Origin: Beijerinckiaceae bacterium
GTDB taxonomy: Bacteria > Pseudomonadota > Alphaproteobacteria > Rhizobiales > Beijerinckiaceae
DNA: 64,000 bases
Reading direction: 5' to 3'
Assembly (NCBI GenBank): GCA_027533425.1
Contig: JAPZUD010000005.1
Location: 372,001-436,000, forward strand
Positions 34,323-43,861 of this stretch are shown piece by piece. Positions within the stretch are counted from its first letter, which is position 1. Every line of letters begins with the position of its first letter. Under the pieces are notes generated by a model. It worked only from the letters and a program-made list of their open reading frames with translations. It did not search any database and was not told the DNA's origin. Made by a program: the position numbers and the translations under genes.

Positions 34323-35770
34323 TACCCCGCCGCGTCCCGACATCCCAACCGCCGGCGCGGATTGCGCCGCTTGCGACTCTGCCGGTCTTCCACAAGCTGC
34401 AAGGCCGTTTCGTGATCCTCGCCGGCCATTCGGACGGGGTGCGCTGGAAAGCCGAACTGCTTGCCGCATCGGGTGCGGAGGTGCGGCTCTTCGCGCCGCC
34501 CGGCGCCTTTGCCGAGCCGTTTGCCGAGGCGCGGATCCGCCTGCAGGACCGGTCCTGGCAGGAGGGTGACTTTGCCGGCGCAGCTTTGGCTGTCGGCGAT
34601 TTCGATACGGATGATCATGCTGCTGCCTTCGCCGCTGCCGCCCGTAAGGCCGGCATCCCTGTCAACCTGATCGACCGCCCCGCTTTCTGCGATTTCCAGT
34701 TCGGTGCGATCGTCAACCGCTCGCCGCTGGTCATCTCGATATCGACGGACGGGGCAGCGCCTGTCTTCGGGCAGGCAATCCGGGCCCGGATCGAGGCCCT
34801 TTTTCCAGCCGGCATCGCCCACTGGGCCGCCGCCGCCCGCGACTGGCGGCGCTATGTCCAGGCCAGCCGGCCGGGCTATGCGCTGCGGCGGCTGTTCTGG
34901 GAACGCTTCACCGAGCGGGCTCTGGCCGAGCCGGAGCGACGCCCGGATGCTGGCGACCGCCGCGACCTTCTGCGGGCCTTCGCGCGAGACAGGCAGGCCC
35001 CGCCGGCGGGTCGGGTCAGCCTTGTTGGGGCGGGACCCGGCGATCCGGAACTGCTGACGCTGAAAGCGCTGCGCGCGCTTCACTCCGCAGACATCATCCT
35101 GCATGATGATCTGGTCGCCTCGGAAATCCTGGATCTCTCCCGCCGGGAGGCAGAGCGGATCCGCGTCGGAAAGACCGGGCATGGCCCGTCCTGCCGCCAG
35201 AGAGATATCTGTAGCCTGATCGTCCGCGAGGCGCTGGCCGGCAAGCGTGTCGTCCGGCTCAAGGGTGGCGATCCGCTGATCTTTGGCAGGGCCACAGAAG
35301 AAATCGAGGCCTGCCGCGCCGCCGGCGTGACCGTCGATATCGTGCCCGGCATTTCCGCAGCACAGGGTGCGGCGGCGACGCTCGGTCTTTCGCTGACCGA
35401 GCGGAGGCAGGCGAGGCGCATCCAGTATGTGACGGGCCATGGCGAGGACGGCGCCTTGCCCGCCGACATCAACTGGGCGGCCCTTGCCGACCCGCTCGCC
35501 ACGACGGTGATCTATATGCCGCGCCGTACGCTGGAGAGCTTCGTGCAGAACGCGCTCTCGGCAGGCCTTGATCCGGCCACGCCGGCCATCGCGGTGGTCA
35601 ACGCCACCCGCAGCATGCAACGCCAGCAGCGAGCCCGGATCGACGCCCTGCCAGCCGCGTTGGGCGATTTGCCGGAAACCGGCCCGATGCTGGTGATGAT
35701 CGGGGCTGTCCTGCGGGAGCCTGCCATGGCGTCAATGGAGATGAATTCCCTGCCGATTGCCGCTGAATAG
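34319..35770 (+). CDS. cysG: Siroheme synthase CysG (multifunctional)
   Basis: 483 residues from the GTG at 34319; an ATG at 34181 inside cysN is less likely. The N-terminal dehydrogenase/ferrochelatase part (about 25-220) is followed by the uroporphyrinogen-III methyltransferase domain (SLVGAGPGDPELLTLKALRAL, RLKGGDPLIFGR, VPGISAAQGAAA). It converts uroporphyrinogen III to siroheme for CysI. The dinucleotide site reads LAGHSDGVRWKAELLAASG, without the usual GGG, so the dehydrogenase step deserves a check. Confidence 0.93.
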   Translation: MIPRRVPTSQPPARIAPLATLPVFHKLQGRFVILAGHSDGVRWKAELLAASGAEVRLFAPPGAFAEPFAEARIRLQDRSWQEGDFAGAALAVGDFDTDDHAAAFAAAARKAGIPVNLIDRPAFCDFQFGAIVNRSPLVISISTDGAAPVFGQAIRARIEALFPAGIAHWAAAARDWRRYVQASRPGYALRRLFWERFTERALAEPERRPDAGDRRDLLRAFARDRQAPPAGRVSLVGAGPGDPELLTLKALRALHSADIILHDDLVASEILDLSRREAERIRVGKTGHGPSCRQRDICSLIVREALAGKRVVRLKGGDPLIFGRATEEIEACRAAGVTVDIVPGISAAQGAAATLGLSLTERRQARRIQYVTGHGEDGALPADINWAALADPLATTVIYMPRRTLESFVQNALSAGLDPATPAIAVVNATRSMQRQQRARIDALPAALGDLPETGPMLVMIGAVLREPAMASMEMNSLPIAAE

Positions 35771-35774
35771 GGAA

Positions 35775-35816
35775 ATTTTCTTCTCATCGCCCGAATCATC
35801 AGACGCAAAAGAAAAT
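35775..35816. promoter_or_regulatory. AT-rich dyad upstream of the Lrp-type regulator
   Basis: Perfect 8-base arms ATTTTCTT (35775-35782) and AAGAAAAT (35809-35816), 26 bases apart, in the 85-bp gap before the Lrp/AsnC gene. Lrp proteins bind such spaced AT-rich sites and usually control their own gene. Confidence 0.4.
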
Positions 35817-35855
35817 CGTTCCCTGATAGGATCGATCTCTCGGAGGGATTCCGCC

Positions 35856-36317
35856 ATGGACGCCATTGACCGCAAGATCCTCACGGTGCTCCAGGAGGAT
35901 TGCACTGTCAGCCTTGGCGAGCTTTCACATCGCGTCGGCCTGTCCCAGACGCCATGCTGGAAGCGCATCCAGCGGCTTGACGCCAGCGGCGTCATCATGC
36001 GCCGCGTCGCCCTCGTCTCTCCGGAGAAGATCGGTCTTGGACTGACGGTCTTCGTCCAGATCGAAACAGGCGACCATTCCGGACCATGGTTGCAGAATTT
36101 TGCCCGAACGGTCTCGTCGATGCCCGAGGTGATGGATATCTACCGGATGGCCGGGGATGTCGATTACATGCTGCGCGTCGTGGTCCGCGACATGGCGGAG
36201 TTCGACGCCTTCTACAAGCGCCTGATCGAGGTGATCCCGCTCAAGAACGTCACCTCGCGCTTCGCAATGGAACGCGTGAAATCCACCACCAGCTACCGGG
36301 TGCCGGAGCTGGCCTGA
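35856..36317 (+). CDS. Lrp/AsnC family transcriptional regulator
   Basis: 153 residues from the ATG at 35856, with GGAGGG eight bases upstream. The HTH (VSLGELSHRVGLSQTPCWKRIQRL) covers about 18-40 and the RAM ligand domain follows (VMDIYRMAGDVDYMLRVVVRDM). It probably senses an amino acid. The facing gene is ilvD of branched-chain amino acid synthesis, a plausible but unproven target. Confidence 0.93.
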   Translation: MDAIDRKILTVLQEDCTVSLGELSHRVGLSQTPCWKRIQRLDASGVIMRRVALVSPEKIGLGLTVFVQIETGDHSGPWLQNFARTVSSMPEVMDIYRMAGDVDYMLRVVVRDMAEFDAFYKRLIEVIPLKNVTSRFAMERVKSTTSYRVPELA

Positions 36318-36354
36318 TCCGGGGCGCAGGATGGCCACGCCCCGGCTTGCGTGA

Positions 36355-38190
36355 TCAATCCGGCAGGATGCGGACGGCGCCCGTATCTGCGCTCGACGCG
36401 AACAAGGCATAGGCCTTCAGCGCGGTGGTCACGTTGCGCTTGCGCGGCTTGGCCGGCTTCCAGCCGAGCCTGTCCTGCTCGGCACGACGGGCAGCAAGGT
36501 CAGCATCACTCACCTTGAGGTGGATCGACCGGTTCGGGATGTCGATCTCGATGATGTCACCATCGCGCACCAGCCCGATCGTGCCGCCCGACGCTGCCTC
36601 CGGCGAGACATGGCCAATGGAAAGCCCCGAGGTGCCGCCGGAGAAGCGGCCATCCGTGACGAGGGCGCAGGAGGTGCCGAGCTTCTTCGACTTGATGTAG
36701 CTGGTGGGATAGAGCATTTCCTGCATGCCCGGGCCGCCCTTCGGCCCCTCGTAGCGGATCAGCACGACATCACCGGCGACAACACCGCCATTGAGGATGC
36801 CGTCGATCGCCGAATCCTGGCTCTCGAAGATCCGGGCGCGGCCCGAGAAGACCAGCACTGACGGATCGACGCCGGCGGTCTTCACGATGCAGCCCTTTTC
36901 GGCCAGGTTGCCGTACAGCACAGCGAGGCCACCATCCTTCGAGAAGGCATGACTGGCCTTGCGGATGACGCCCTTCTCGCGATCGGTATCGAGTTCCTTC
37001 CAGCGGGCCGACTGGCTGAAGGCGGTCTGGGACGGCACGCCGCCCGGCGCGGCCTTGAAGAAGGTGGCCACGGATTCCGAATTCGACTGGGTGATATCCC
37101 AGCGAGCGAGGGCGGCGGAGAGGCTCTCGGCATGGACGGTCCCGCATTCGCCATGCAGCAGGCCGGCCCGGAGCAATTCACCGAGAATGCTCATGATGCC
37201 GCCGGCGCGGTGCACATCCTCGATGTGGACATCGCCAACCGCCGGAGCCACCTTGCAGAGCACCGGCACTTTCCGCGAGAGGCGGTCAATATCCTTCATC
37301 GTGAAATCGAGCCCGGCTTCATGGGCTGCGGCCAGCAGGTGCAGCACCGTGTTGGTCGAGCCACCCATGGCGATATCGAGCGTCATCGCATTCTCGAAGG
37401 CCTTGAATGTCGCGATATTGCGCGGCAGCACGCTCTCGTCATTCTGCTCGTAATAGCGGCGGGCGAGGTCGACAATCAGGTGCCCGGCCTCGACGAAGAG
37501 GCGGCGGCGATCGGCATGGGTAGCGAGGACAGTGCCATTGCCCGGCAGGGCAAGGCCGAGCGCCTCGGTCAGGCAGTTCATCGAATTGGCCGTGAACATC
37601 CCCGAGCAGGAGCCACAGGTCGGGCAGGCTGATTGCTCGACTTTCTGCACTTCCTCGTCGGTGTAGCTTTCATCCGCTGCCCAGACCATGGCATCGACAA
37701 GATCGACCGCCTTTTCCTTGCCCTTGACGGTGACCTTGCCGGCCTCCATCGGCCCACCCGAGACGAAGACCACCGGAATATTGAGGCGCAGGGCCGCCAT
37801 CAGCATGCCGGGCGTGATCTTGTCGCAATTCGAGATGCAGACCAGCGCATCGGCGCAATGGGCATTGACCATGTATTCGATGCTGTCGGCGATGATCTCG
37901 CGCGAGGGCAGCGAATAGAGCATCCCGTCATGACCCATGGCGATGCCGTCATCGACGGCGATCGTGTTGAATTCCTTCGCCACGCCGCCGGCCGCCTCGA
38001 TCTCGCGCGCCACCAGCTGCCCGAGCGGATGGAGATGGACATGCCCCGGCACGAATTGCGTGAAGGAATTGGCAACGGCAATGATCGGCTTGCCGAAATC
38101 GCCGTCCTTCATGCCGGTGGCGCGCCAGAGGCCGCGGGCACCGGCCATGTTGCGGCCATGAGTGGTCGTACGCGAACGATATGCGGGCAT
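36355..38190 (-). CDS. ilvD: Dihydroxy-acid dehydratase
   Basis: 611 residues; third step of valine and isoleucine synthesis, dehydrating dihydroxy acids to 2-keto acids with an Fe-S cluster. Motifs: [14 protein letters not shown] with a cluster Cys, [21 protein letters not shown] with the second cluster Cys, and [20 protein letters not shown]. Length is usual for the E. coli-type enzyme. It stands alone, convergent with the Lrp-type gene. Confidence 0.97.
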   Translation of the reverse strand: MPAYRSRTTTHGRNMAGARGLWRATGMKDGDFGKPIIAVANSFTQFVPGHVHLHPLGQLVAREIEAAGGVAKEFNTIAVDDGIAMGHDGMLYSLPSREIIADSIEYMVNAHCADALVCISNCDKITPGMLMAALRLNIPVVFVSGGPMEAGKVTVKGKEKAVDLVDAMVWAADESYTDEEVQKVEQSACPTCGSCSGMFTANSMNCLTEALGLALPGNGTVLATHADRRRLFVEAGHLIVDLARRYYEQNDESVLPRNIATFKAFENAMTLDIAMGGSTNTVLHLLAAAHEAGLDFTMKDIDRLSRKVPVLCKVAPAVGDVHIEDVHRAGGIMSILGELLRAGLLHGECGTVHAESLSAALARWDITQSNSESVATFFKAAPGGVPSQTAFSQSARWKELDTDREKGVIRKASHAFSKDGGLAVLYGNLAEKGCIVKTAGVDPSVLVFSGRARIFESQDSAIDGILNGGVVAGDVVLIRYEGPKGGPGMQEMLYPTSYIKSKKLGTSCALVTDGRFSGGTSGLSIGHVSPEAASGGTIGLVRDGDIIEIDIPNRSIHLKVSDADLAARRAEQDRLGWKPAKPRKRNVTTALKAYALFASSADTGAVRILPD

Positions 38191-38351
38191 GGGGTTTCCT
38201 TCGTTAAGCAGGGCTTCGGGGCCGCCGGTCTTGTCCCACCCGCTTTAGGTGAAAAGCGGCCATCGGGCAATCTGGCGATCGTTGCGCGGCTGCCCGAATC
38301 CCGCTACCCGGCCATCATTCACGACTTTGTTTTTGATTGGAGATTTTCAGA

Positions 38352-38699
38352 ATGACGTCCCGACCGCCGATCTATCTCTTTTCCTATGGCACGCTGCAGA
38401 TGCCCCAGGTCCAGATCAGCCAGTTCGGCCGCCTGCTTGCCGGCAAACCCGATATTCTGCCGGGTTACCGCAAGGCGATGGTCGAGATTTCCGATCCGTC
38501 GGTGATCGCTGCAAGCGGCGAGCGCTTCCACCCCATCCTCCTGCGCACAGGCCTCGAACTGGACGAAGTCAACGGCACGGTTTTCGAGATCACGGCCGAG
38601 GAACTTGCCGCCGCCGACGCCTACGAAGTGTCGGATTACCGGCGGGTTGCCCTTCGACTGCGTTCCGGCCTTGAAGCCTGGGTCTATGTGAAGGCCTGA
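38352..38699 (+). CDS. Gamma-glutamylcyclotransferase-like (AIG2 family) protein
   Basis: 115 residues. YLFSYGTLQ at the N-terminus is the family's YGTL box, and DAYEVSDYRR holds the probable catalytic Glu with its Tyr-Arg context. Family members cyclise gamma-glutamyl groups, releasing 5-oxoproline, but small AIG2 proteins vary. GGAG about ten bases upstream supports the ATG at 38352. It is divergent from ilvD and convergent with mutB. Confidence 0.82.
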   Translation: MTSRPPIYLFSYGTLQMPQVQISQFGRLLAGKPDILPGYRKAMVEISDPSVIAASGERFHPILLRTGLELDEVNGTVFEITAEELAAADAYEVSDYRRVALRLRSGLEAWVYVKA

Positions 38700-38717
38700 C
38701 CGATCAGGCTGCTTTTG

Positions 38718-40877
38718 TCAGGCCACCTTGGGCTGGGCGAAGCCAAGCTTGCGGTTGAGCCCATCGAGCAGCTTCTCGGCGGCATCGGCAATGACCGTGC
38801 CCGGCGGGAAGATCGCCGCCGCACCGGCATCGAGCAGGGCCTGGAAATCCTGAGGCGGGATCACCCCGCCGACAACGATCATGATGTCGGGGCGACCGGC
38901 CTTTTCCAGCGCGGCCTTCAGCGCCGGAACGAGCGTGAGGTGCCCGGCGGCCAGCGACGAGACGCCGATGATGTGCACATCACCCTGCACGGCCTGCGCC
39001 GCCGCCTCCTCGGGCGTGGCGAACAGCGCTCCGATCTCGACATCGAAGCCGAGATCGGCAAAGGCCGAGGCAATCACTTTCTGGCCTCGGTCATGGCCAT
39101 CCTGCCCCATCTTCGCGACGAGGATCTTCGGCCGGCGGCCATCATTCTCGGCGAAGGCGCGGGTCATGCCCAAGACACGCTGGACGGCGGCGTTTTTCTC
39201 GCCAACAGCTTCACGGTAAACGCCGGAAATCGCCTTGACCTCGGCGCGGTGGCGCGAGAAGGCGCGCTCGAGCGCCAGGCTGATCTCGCCGACCGTCGCC
39301 TTGGCGCGGGCGGCTGCCACAGCCAGGGCGAGGAGATTGCCGGTCTTGCTGCGCGCCGCGTGTTCGAGATCAGCCAGCCGTGCCCGGACATCCTCCGCAT
39401 TGCGTTCGGCGCGGAGCCTGTCGAGCTTGGCGATCTGCTGCGCGCGGACCGCCGCATTATCCACCTTGAGCACGTCGATCGGCTTTTCATCGGCGAGGAT
39501 ATACCGGTTGACGCCTATGATCGTCTGCTCGCCGGAATCGATCCGGCCCTGCGTGCGGGCGGCGGCTTCCTCGATGCGGAGCTTGGGGATGCCGGCCTCG
39601 ATGGCCTTCGCCATGCCGCCGAGTTTCTCCACTTCCTGGATATGGCCCCAGGCGCGGGTGGCGAGATCCTGCGTCAGCTTCTCGACCATGCGCGAGCCGC
39701 CCCAGGGATCGATCAGGCGATTGGTGCCGGCTTCCTGCTGGATCAGCAACTGCGTGTTCCGGGCGATGCGGGCGGAGAAATCCGTCGGCAGGGCCAGCGC
39801 CTCGTCAAGCGCGTTGGTATGCAGCGATTGCGTGTGCCCCTGCGTGGCGGCCATCGCCTCGATGCAGGTGCGGATCGCGTTGTTGAACACGTCCTGCGCG
39901 GTGAGGCTCCAGCCGGAGGTCTGGCAATGGGTGCGGAGCGGCAGGGATTTCGGCGATTTCGGATCGAAGCCCTTGACCAGCTTCGACCAGAGCAGGCGCG
40001 CGGCGCGCAGCTTGGCCACTTCCATGAAGAAGTTCATGCCGATCGCCCAGAAGAAGGACAAGCGCGGCGCGAAGGCATCAACATCAAGGCCAGCCGCTCG
40101 GCCAGTGCGGATATACTCGATCCCGTCCGCCAGCGTGTAGGCCAGTTCGAGATCCTGCGTCGCCCCGGCCTCCTGCATGTGGTAGCCCGAAATCGAAATC
40201 GAATTGAATTTCGGCATATGCTCTGCCGTGTAGGCGAAAATGTCCGAGATGATCCGCAGCGATCCCTCCGGGGGGTAGATATAGGTATTGCGGACCATGA
40301 ACTCCTTGAGGATATCGTTCTGGATGGTCCCGGAGAGTTTAGCCGGCGCAACGCCCTGCTCTTCGGCCGCCACGATGAACAAGGCCAGAACCGGCAGCAC
40401 GGCTCCATTCATCGTCATGGAGACAGACATCTGGTCAAGCGGAATGCCGTCAAACAGCGTTCGCATATCGTAGATCGAGTCGATCGCCACGCCAGCCATG
40501 CCGACATCACCCGCAACGCGCGGATGGTCGGAATCGTAGCCGCGATGGGTGGCCAGGTCGAACGCGACCGAGAGCCCCTTCTGCCCGGCGGCAAGGTTAC
40601 GCCGGTAGAAGGCGTTCGAATCCTCCGCCGTGGAGAAACCGGCATATTGGCGGATCGTCCAGGGCTGGTTGACATACATGGTCGGATAAGGCCCCCGCAC
40701 GAAGGGCGGCAGGCCGGGATGCGTATCGAGGAAGTCGATCCCTGCAAGATCCGCCTCGGTGGTCAGGGCCGGGATGGCAATGCCTTCGGGCGTGAGCCAG
40801 GGCTCGACGGAGACTGCCGGGACCGGCTGGTCCGGGCGACGGAAGGACAGGGAGGTGAAATCGGGCAGGCGGCTCAT
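38718..40877 (-). CDS. mutB: Methylmalonyl-CoA mutase large (catalytic) subunit
   Basis: 719 residues. The TIM-barrel part ([30 protein letters not shown]) is followed by a C-terminal cobalamin domain with the His-on motif [11 protein letters not shown] and a GVSSLAAGH / GGVIP pair. It interconverts methylmalonyl-CoA and succinyl-CoA using adenosylcobalamin. It is the last gene of the propionate operon, 11 bases after mutA. The epimerase and MeaB chaperone are not in the window. Confidence 0.96.
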   Translation of the reverse strand: MSRLPDFTSLSFRRPDQPVPAVSVEPWLTPEGIAIPALTTEADLAGIDFLDTHPGLPPFVRGPYPTMYVNQPWTIRQYAGFSTAEDSNAFYRRNLAAGQKGLSVAFDLATHRGYDSDHPRVAGDVGMAGVAIDSIYDMRTLFDGIPLDQMSVSMTMNGAVLPVLALFIVAAEEQGVAPAKLSGTIQNDILKEFMVRNTYIYPPEGSLRIISDIFAYTAEHMPKFNSISISGYHMQEAGATQDLELAYTLADGIEYIRTGRAAGLDVDAFAPRLSFFWAIGMNFFMEVAKLRAARLLWSKLVKGFDPKSPKSLPLRTHCQTSGWSLTAQDVFNNAIRTCIEAMAATQGHTQSLHTNALDEALALPTDFSARIARNTQLLIQQEAGTNRLIDPWGGSRMVEKLTQDLATRAWGHIQEVEKLGGMAKAIEAGIPKLRIEEAAARTQGRIDSGEQTIIGVNRYILADEKPIDVLKVDNAAVRAQQIAKLDRLRAERNAEDVRARLADLEHAARSKTGNLLALAVAAARAKATVGEISLALERAFSRHRAEVKAISGVYREAVGEKNAAVQRVLGMTRAFAENDGRRPKILVAKMGQDGHDRGQKVIASAFADLGFDVEIGALFATPEEAAAQAVQGDVHIIGVSSLAAGHLTLVPALKAALEKAGRPDIMIVVGGVIPPQDFQALLDAGAAAIFPPGTVIADAAEKLLDGLNRKLGFAQPKVA

Positions 40878-40888
40878 GGGTTTCTCCC

Positions 40889-42778
40889 TCAGGTGCCGAT
40901 TGCATCGAGTGCAGCCTGAAGCGAGGCTAGCACATCACAGCCAACATACGAAAAGCCGCTGATGCCGGCAGCGCGATAGGCGGCCTCTTCGGCGCCGGGT
41001 CGGCCGGCGAGCCAGACCTGCCGCGCCCCGGCGGCGCGCAAGGCCTTTGCCGCGGCAACGGCCAGGCTGTCATCGCCGGCACCGGACGGTGTGCGGTACA
41101 GCTCATCCGAGGAGGCGAGGCAGGCGAGCGCCGCGCCGCTCGCCCGGAAGGCTGCGAGGAGCGCAGCGAGGTCCGTTTTCCCGCCCGCATCGGCAAAGCC
41201 GTCATTCCCCAGCCCCTCGATACCGGCCACTTCGAAGAAGCTCTTCGCGAAGGTGGCACGGGCCGTGAAATCGGCCACGCGCCCGAGATTGGCGAGGAAG
41301 ACCCGGGGCGGCTTACCCTGCCCGAGGCGGAGGGCGCGGTCCCGCAGATGCTCGTAGGGCTCGGCCAGCCGCTGGGAGGGCAACGCCACCTCCGGCACAA
41401 CAGGCGGGCGCGCTTCTGCCAAAACAGCCGGCGGCGTTTCCGTGAGATCGGGGAATTCGCTCACGCCGGTCAATGGCTGGCGCCGGGTAGCCAGCAGCCG
41501 CAACCGGGCGTCGCGGGCGTCACGCAGCATTTCGGCGACGAATCCGTTCTCCAGCGCAGCGGGCATGCCGCGCAGCTGGTTGCCCGCCTGCCCTTCGAGA
41601 ACACCGAAGAGCGACCAGGCTTTTTCCGCCAGCGCGTCAGTCATCGCCTCGATGCTGCCTGCGCCGGCTGCCGGATCCAGCATCCGGGCGAGACTGGATT
41701 CGTCGAGCAGGATAAGGCTGGTATTCCGCGCGAGGCGGCGGGCAGCAGCGTCCGCAAGGCCGAGCGGCGCGGTGAACGGAAGAACCTCGACCGAATCCGC
41801 GCCACCGAGGCCGGCTGCAAAGGCGGCGATGGTATTGCGCAGCAGGTTTACATGGACATCGTGCCGCGTCAGCATCCGCCAGGCGGTCTCTGCATGGATG
41901 GCAATCGGCGCCGGGACCAGTCCGCTCGCTTCCTCGATGCGGGTCCAGAGCAGGCGCAAGGCACGCAGTTTGGCAATGCCGAGGAAGAAATCATCATCGA
42001 TTGCCAGCGTGAAGGAGAGCCAGCTCCGTGCTTCCTCGAGCGGGACGCCGGCTTCCTCGAGCACACGCAGATAGGTCACGCCCTGCGCAACAAGAAGCGC
42101 CAGTTCCTGCGCCTCGGTGGCCCCAGCCTCGTGGAAGGGGCGGGAATCACAGCGCAGGAAAGGGCCGGCAAAGCCTTCGGCCTGACGCTGCCGGATGATC
42201 TCCAGCGCATGGATCATCAGCGTGCCGAAGGTGAGCGGGAAATGGCCGAGGGCCGCAAAATCCGCCAATGGCTGGAGTCCGAAATCGACCCTGAGCGTCG
42301 CGCCCGGCAGGCGGCTGGCCTGCGCAAAGGCGGCAAAGGAATCGGCCAGCGCACGACCGCCGAACGGTGCCCCTTCCAGCCTTAGCGAAACGAGATCGCA
42401 ATGCACATTGCGCAAGGCCTGCGACCAGCTGGCCGGCGAGGGCTCGCGCAGGCCGAAGCCTCGTGCCTGCGGCGAGCCGGCCAGCGTCGCGGTGATCATG
42501 TCCGCGCCGCCAAGCAGGTCCTCGTGCAGCAGTGAATTGCCACGTTCGGCATCGGGATCGGCAATGCGGGCGGCTATCCGCCAGCGTTCCGCCCCGCGCT
42601 GCCCGACAATCGCGCCGACGTCCTTCCGCCGCGGATGCAGCGGAAAGATGGGCAAGCCATCCGCCGTGCGCCCGACCATCACCTTCTCGAAATCGGCGCC
42701 CTTGAGCACCTGGTCGATCGCCTTGCGCCAGTCGGCTTCGGTTGTCGGCGGGAAGATGTTGTGGCGGGTCACCGGCAT
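40889..42778 (-). CDS. mutA: Methylmalonyl-CoA mutase small subunit
   Basis: 629 residues, homologous to MutB but degenerate: the C-terminal cobalamin domain lacks DxHxxG ([13 protein letters not shown] is in its place), as expected for the non-catalytic beta subunit. N-terminal [24 protein letters not shown] is typical. It forms a heterodimer with MutB. It starts 24 bases after the bioY stop. Confidence 0.94.
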   Translation of the reverse strand: MPVTRHNIFPPTTEADWRKAIDQVLKGADFEKVMVGRTADGLPIFPLHPRRKDVGAIVGQRGAERWRIAARIADPDAERGNSLLHEDLLGGADMITATLAGSPQARGFGLREPSPASWSQALRNVHCDLVSLRLEGAPFGGRALADSFAAFAQASRLPGATLRVDFGLQPLADFAALGHFPLTFGTLMIHALEIIRQRQAEGFAGPFLRCDSRPFHEAGATEAQELALLVAQGVTYLRVLEEAGVPLEEARSWLSFTLAIDDDFFLGIAKLRALRLLWTRIEEASGLVPAPIAIHAETAWRMLTRHDVHVNLLRNTIAAFAAGLGGADSVEVLPFTAPLGLADAAARRLARNTSLILLDESSLARMLDPAAGAGSIEAMTDALAEKAWSLFGVLEGQAGNQLRGMPAALENGFVAEMLRDARDARLRLLATRRQPLTGVSEFPDLTETPPAVLAEARPPVVPEVALPSQRLAEPYEHLRDRALRLGQGKPPRVFLANLGRVADFTARATFAKSFFEVAGIEGLGNDGFADAGGKTDLAALLAAFRASGAALACLASSDELYRTPSGAGDDSLAVAAAKALRAAGARQVWLAGRPGAEEAAYRAAGISGFSYVGCDVLASLQAALDAIGT

Positions 42779-42802
42779 GGGCTGTCTCCCTGGCGAGAAG
42801 GC

Positions 42803-43393
42803 TTAACGGTGCCGGCCCTTGGCCTGGGCAAAGACGATACCCGTGGCCACGACGAGGGCGGATTTGATCACGGTACCGGCCAGGAACGGCATCAGCCCGA
42901 CGGCAATCGCCTTTTCGAGGCCGGTGAAGGTCGCCAGCCAGGCGAGGCCCCCGGCAAAGATCACCACATGGCCTGCAAGCATGATGGCAAAGGCGCCGGC
43001 CACATGGCGGGTCCAGCCGCGCTCGACGCACCAGCCCACCAGCATCGCGGCCAGCGGAAAGGCGACGAGATAGCCCGCCGTCGGGCCGAGGAAGGGCTTC
43101 AGACCGAAGGCACCGCCGGCAAGGACAGGCAGGCCGGCAAGCGCCTCGGCGAGATAGAGCAGGACCGAGGCACCGGCCAGACGCCAGCCGAGCAGGACGC
43201 CGAGCAGCAGGATGCCATAGGTCTGCATCGTCATCGGCACCGGGATCATCGGCACGCTGATCCACGAGCACAGGGCGAGCAGGAGGCTGCCGGAGAGAAT
43301 GGCGACGGCCTTCTTCGCCAAAGCGTGATTGCCCTCGAAACGAAGGACCGGCGTGGCGGCATGGGCAAGAAAAGGCTGGGCAAGCAATGACAT
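42803..43393 (-). CDS. bioY: Biotin transporter BioY (S component)
   Basis: 196 residues with six hydrophobic helices. Family stretches are WISVPMIPVPMTMQTYGILLLGVLLGWRLAG, GLPVLAGGAFGLKPFLGPTAGYL and the C-terminal half of the ECF-type S subunit. BioY imports biotin alone or with BioMN, which are not seen here. Its position inside the propionyl-CoA operon makes sense because PccA needs biotin. Confidence 0.95.
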   Translation of the reverse strand: MSLLAQPFLAHAATPVLRFEGNHALAKKAVAILSGSLLLALCSWISVPMIPVPMTMQTYGILLLGVLLGWRLAGASVLLYLAEALAGLPVLAGGAFGLKPFLGPTAGYLVAFPLAAMLVGWCVERGWTRHVAGAFAIMLAGHVVIFAGGLAWLATFTGLEKAIAVGLMPFLAGTVIKSALVVATGIVFAQAKGRHR

Positions 43394-43405
43394 GGGGAAA
43401 TCCTT

Positions 43406-43861
43406 TCAGGAAACGGACGGCACGGGGGGCAGAAGCCGCGTGCCGGCAAAACCGGCAAGCGCGACCTGGTCGCAGAGGTCATGCCAGGCGCAACCCGAAC
43501 AGGCCGTTCGCAGGGAGCCCTCGGCAAAGGCGGCCCGCAATGCGGGCAGATGGTCAACAAACCCGGGCAGTTCGGTACCCGGCAGAAGCGCCTGCCCGAG
43601 GCAGGGCGCGAGATCGGCGGCGGCCTGGCGGTCGCGCCAGGCGATCCGGGGCTCGTGGCAATGGCAATCCGGTTCGCCGAGGCGCGGGCCGCAGATCGCA
43701 TCCGGCCCCTCGATGATGCGGATGGACGCCCCTGCCACGAGGCGTTCGATCACGCGGTCATAACCGGCAATAAAGGCCGCGCTGTAGCCCTCCCCGCGAT
43801 AGGTCAGGCTGCACAGGAGATGGTGCGGCCGCAACGGGACGGGAGGCTGCGCCTTGGCCAT
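43406..43861 (-). CDS. DUF1284 cysteine-rich protein
   Basis: 151 residues. RPHHLLCSLTYRGEGYS at the N-terminus is the DUF1284 hallmark. Eight cysteines (17, 57, 66, 68, 87, 121, 124, 130) include CHC and CSGCxxxxxC groupings that suggest a metal or Fe-S site. Function unknown. Its ATG overlaps the pccA stop by one base (TGATG), so it is translated with PccA, and bioY follows after 12 bases. Confidence 0.85.
   Translation of the reverse strand: MAKAQPPVPLRPHHLLCSLTYRGEGYSAAFIAGYDRVIERLVAGASIRIIEGPDAICGPRLGEPDCHCHEPRIAWRDRQAAADLAPCLGQALLPGTELPGFVDHLPALRAAFAEGSLRTACSGCAWHDLCDQVALAGFAGTRLLPPVPSVS

Noticed and set aside
38715-40919. 734-codon open frame opposite mutB
   Set aside because: Antisense to a complete methylmalonyl-CoA mutase; composition is that of a GC-rich shadow frame.
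42779-42802. Cobalamin riboswitch before mutA
   Set aside because: Only 24 bases separate bioY from mutA; no B12-box-like sequence is seen there or upstream of pccB.
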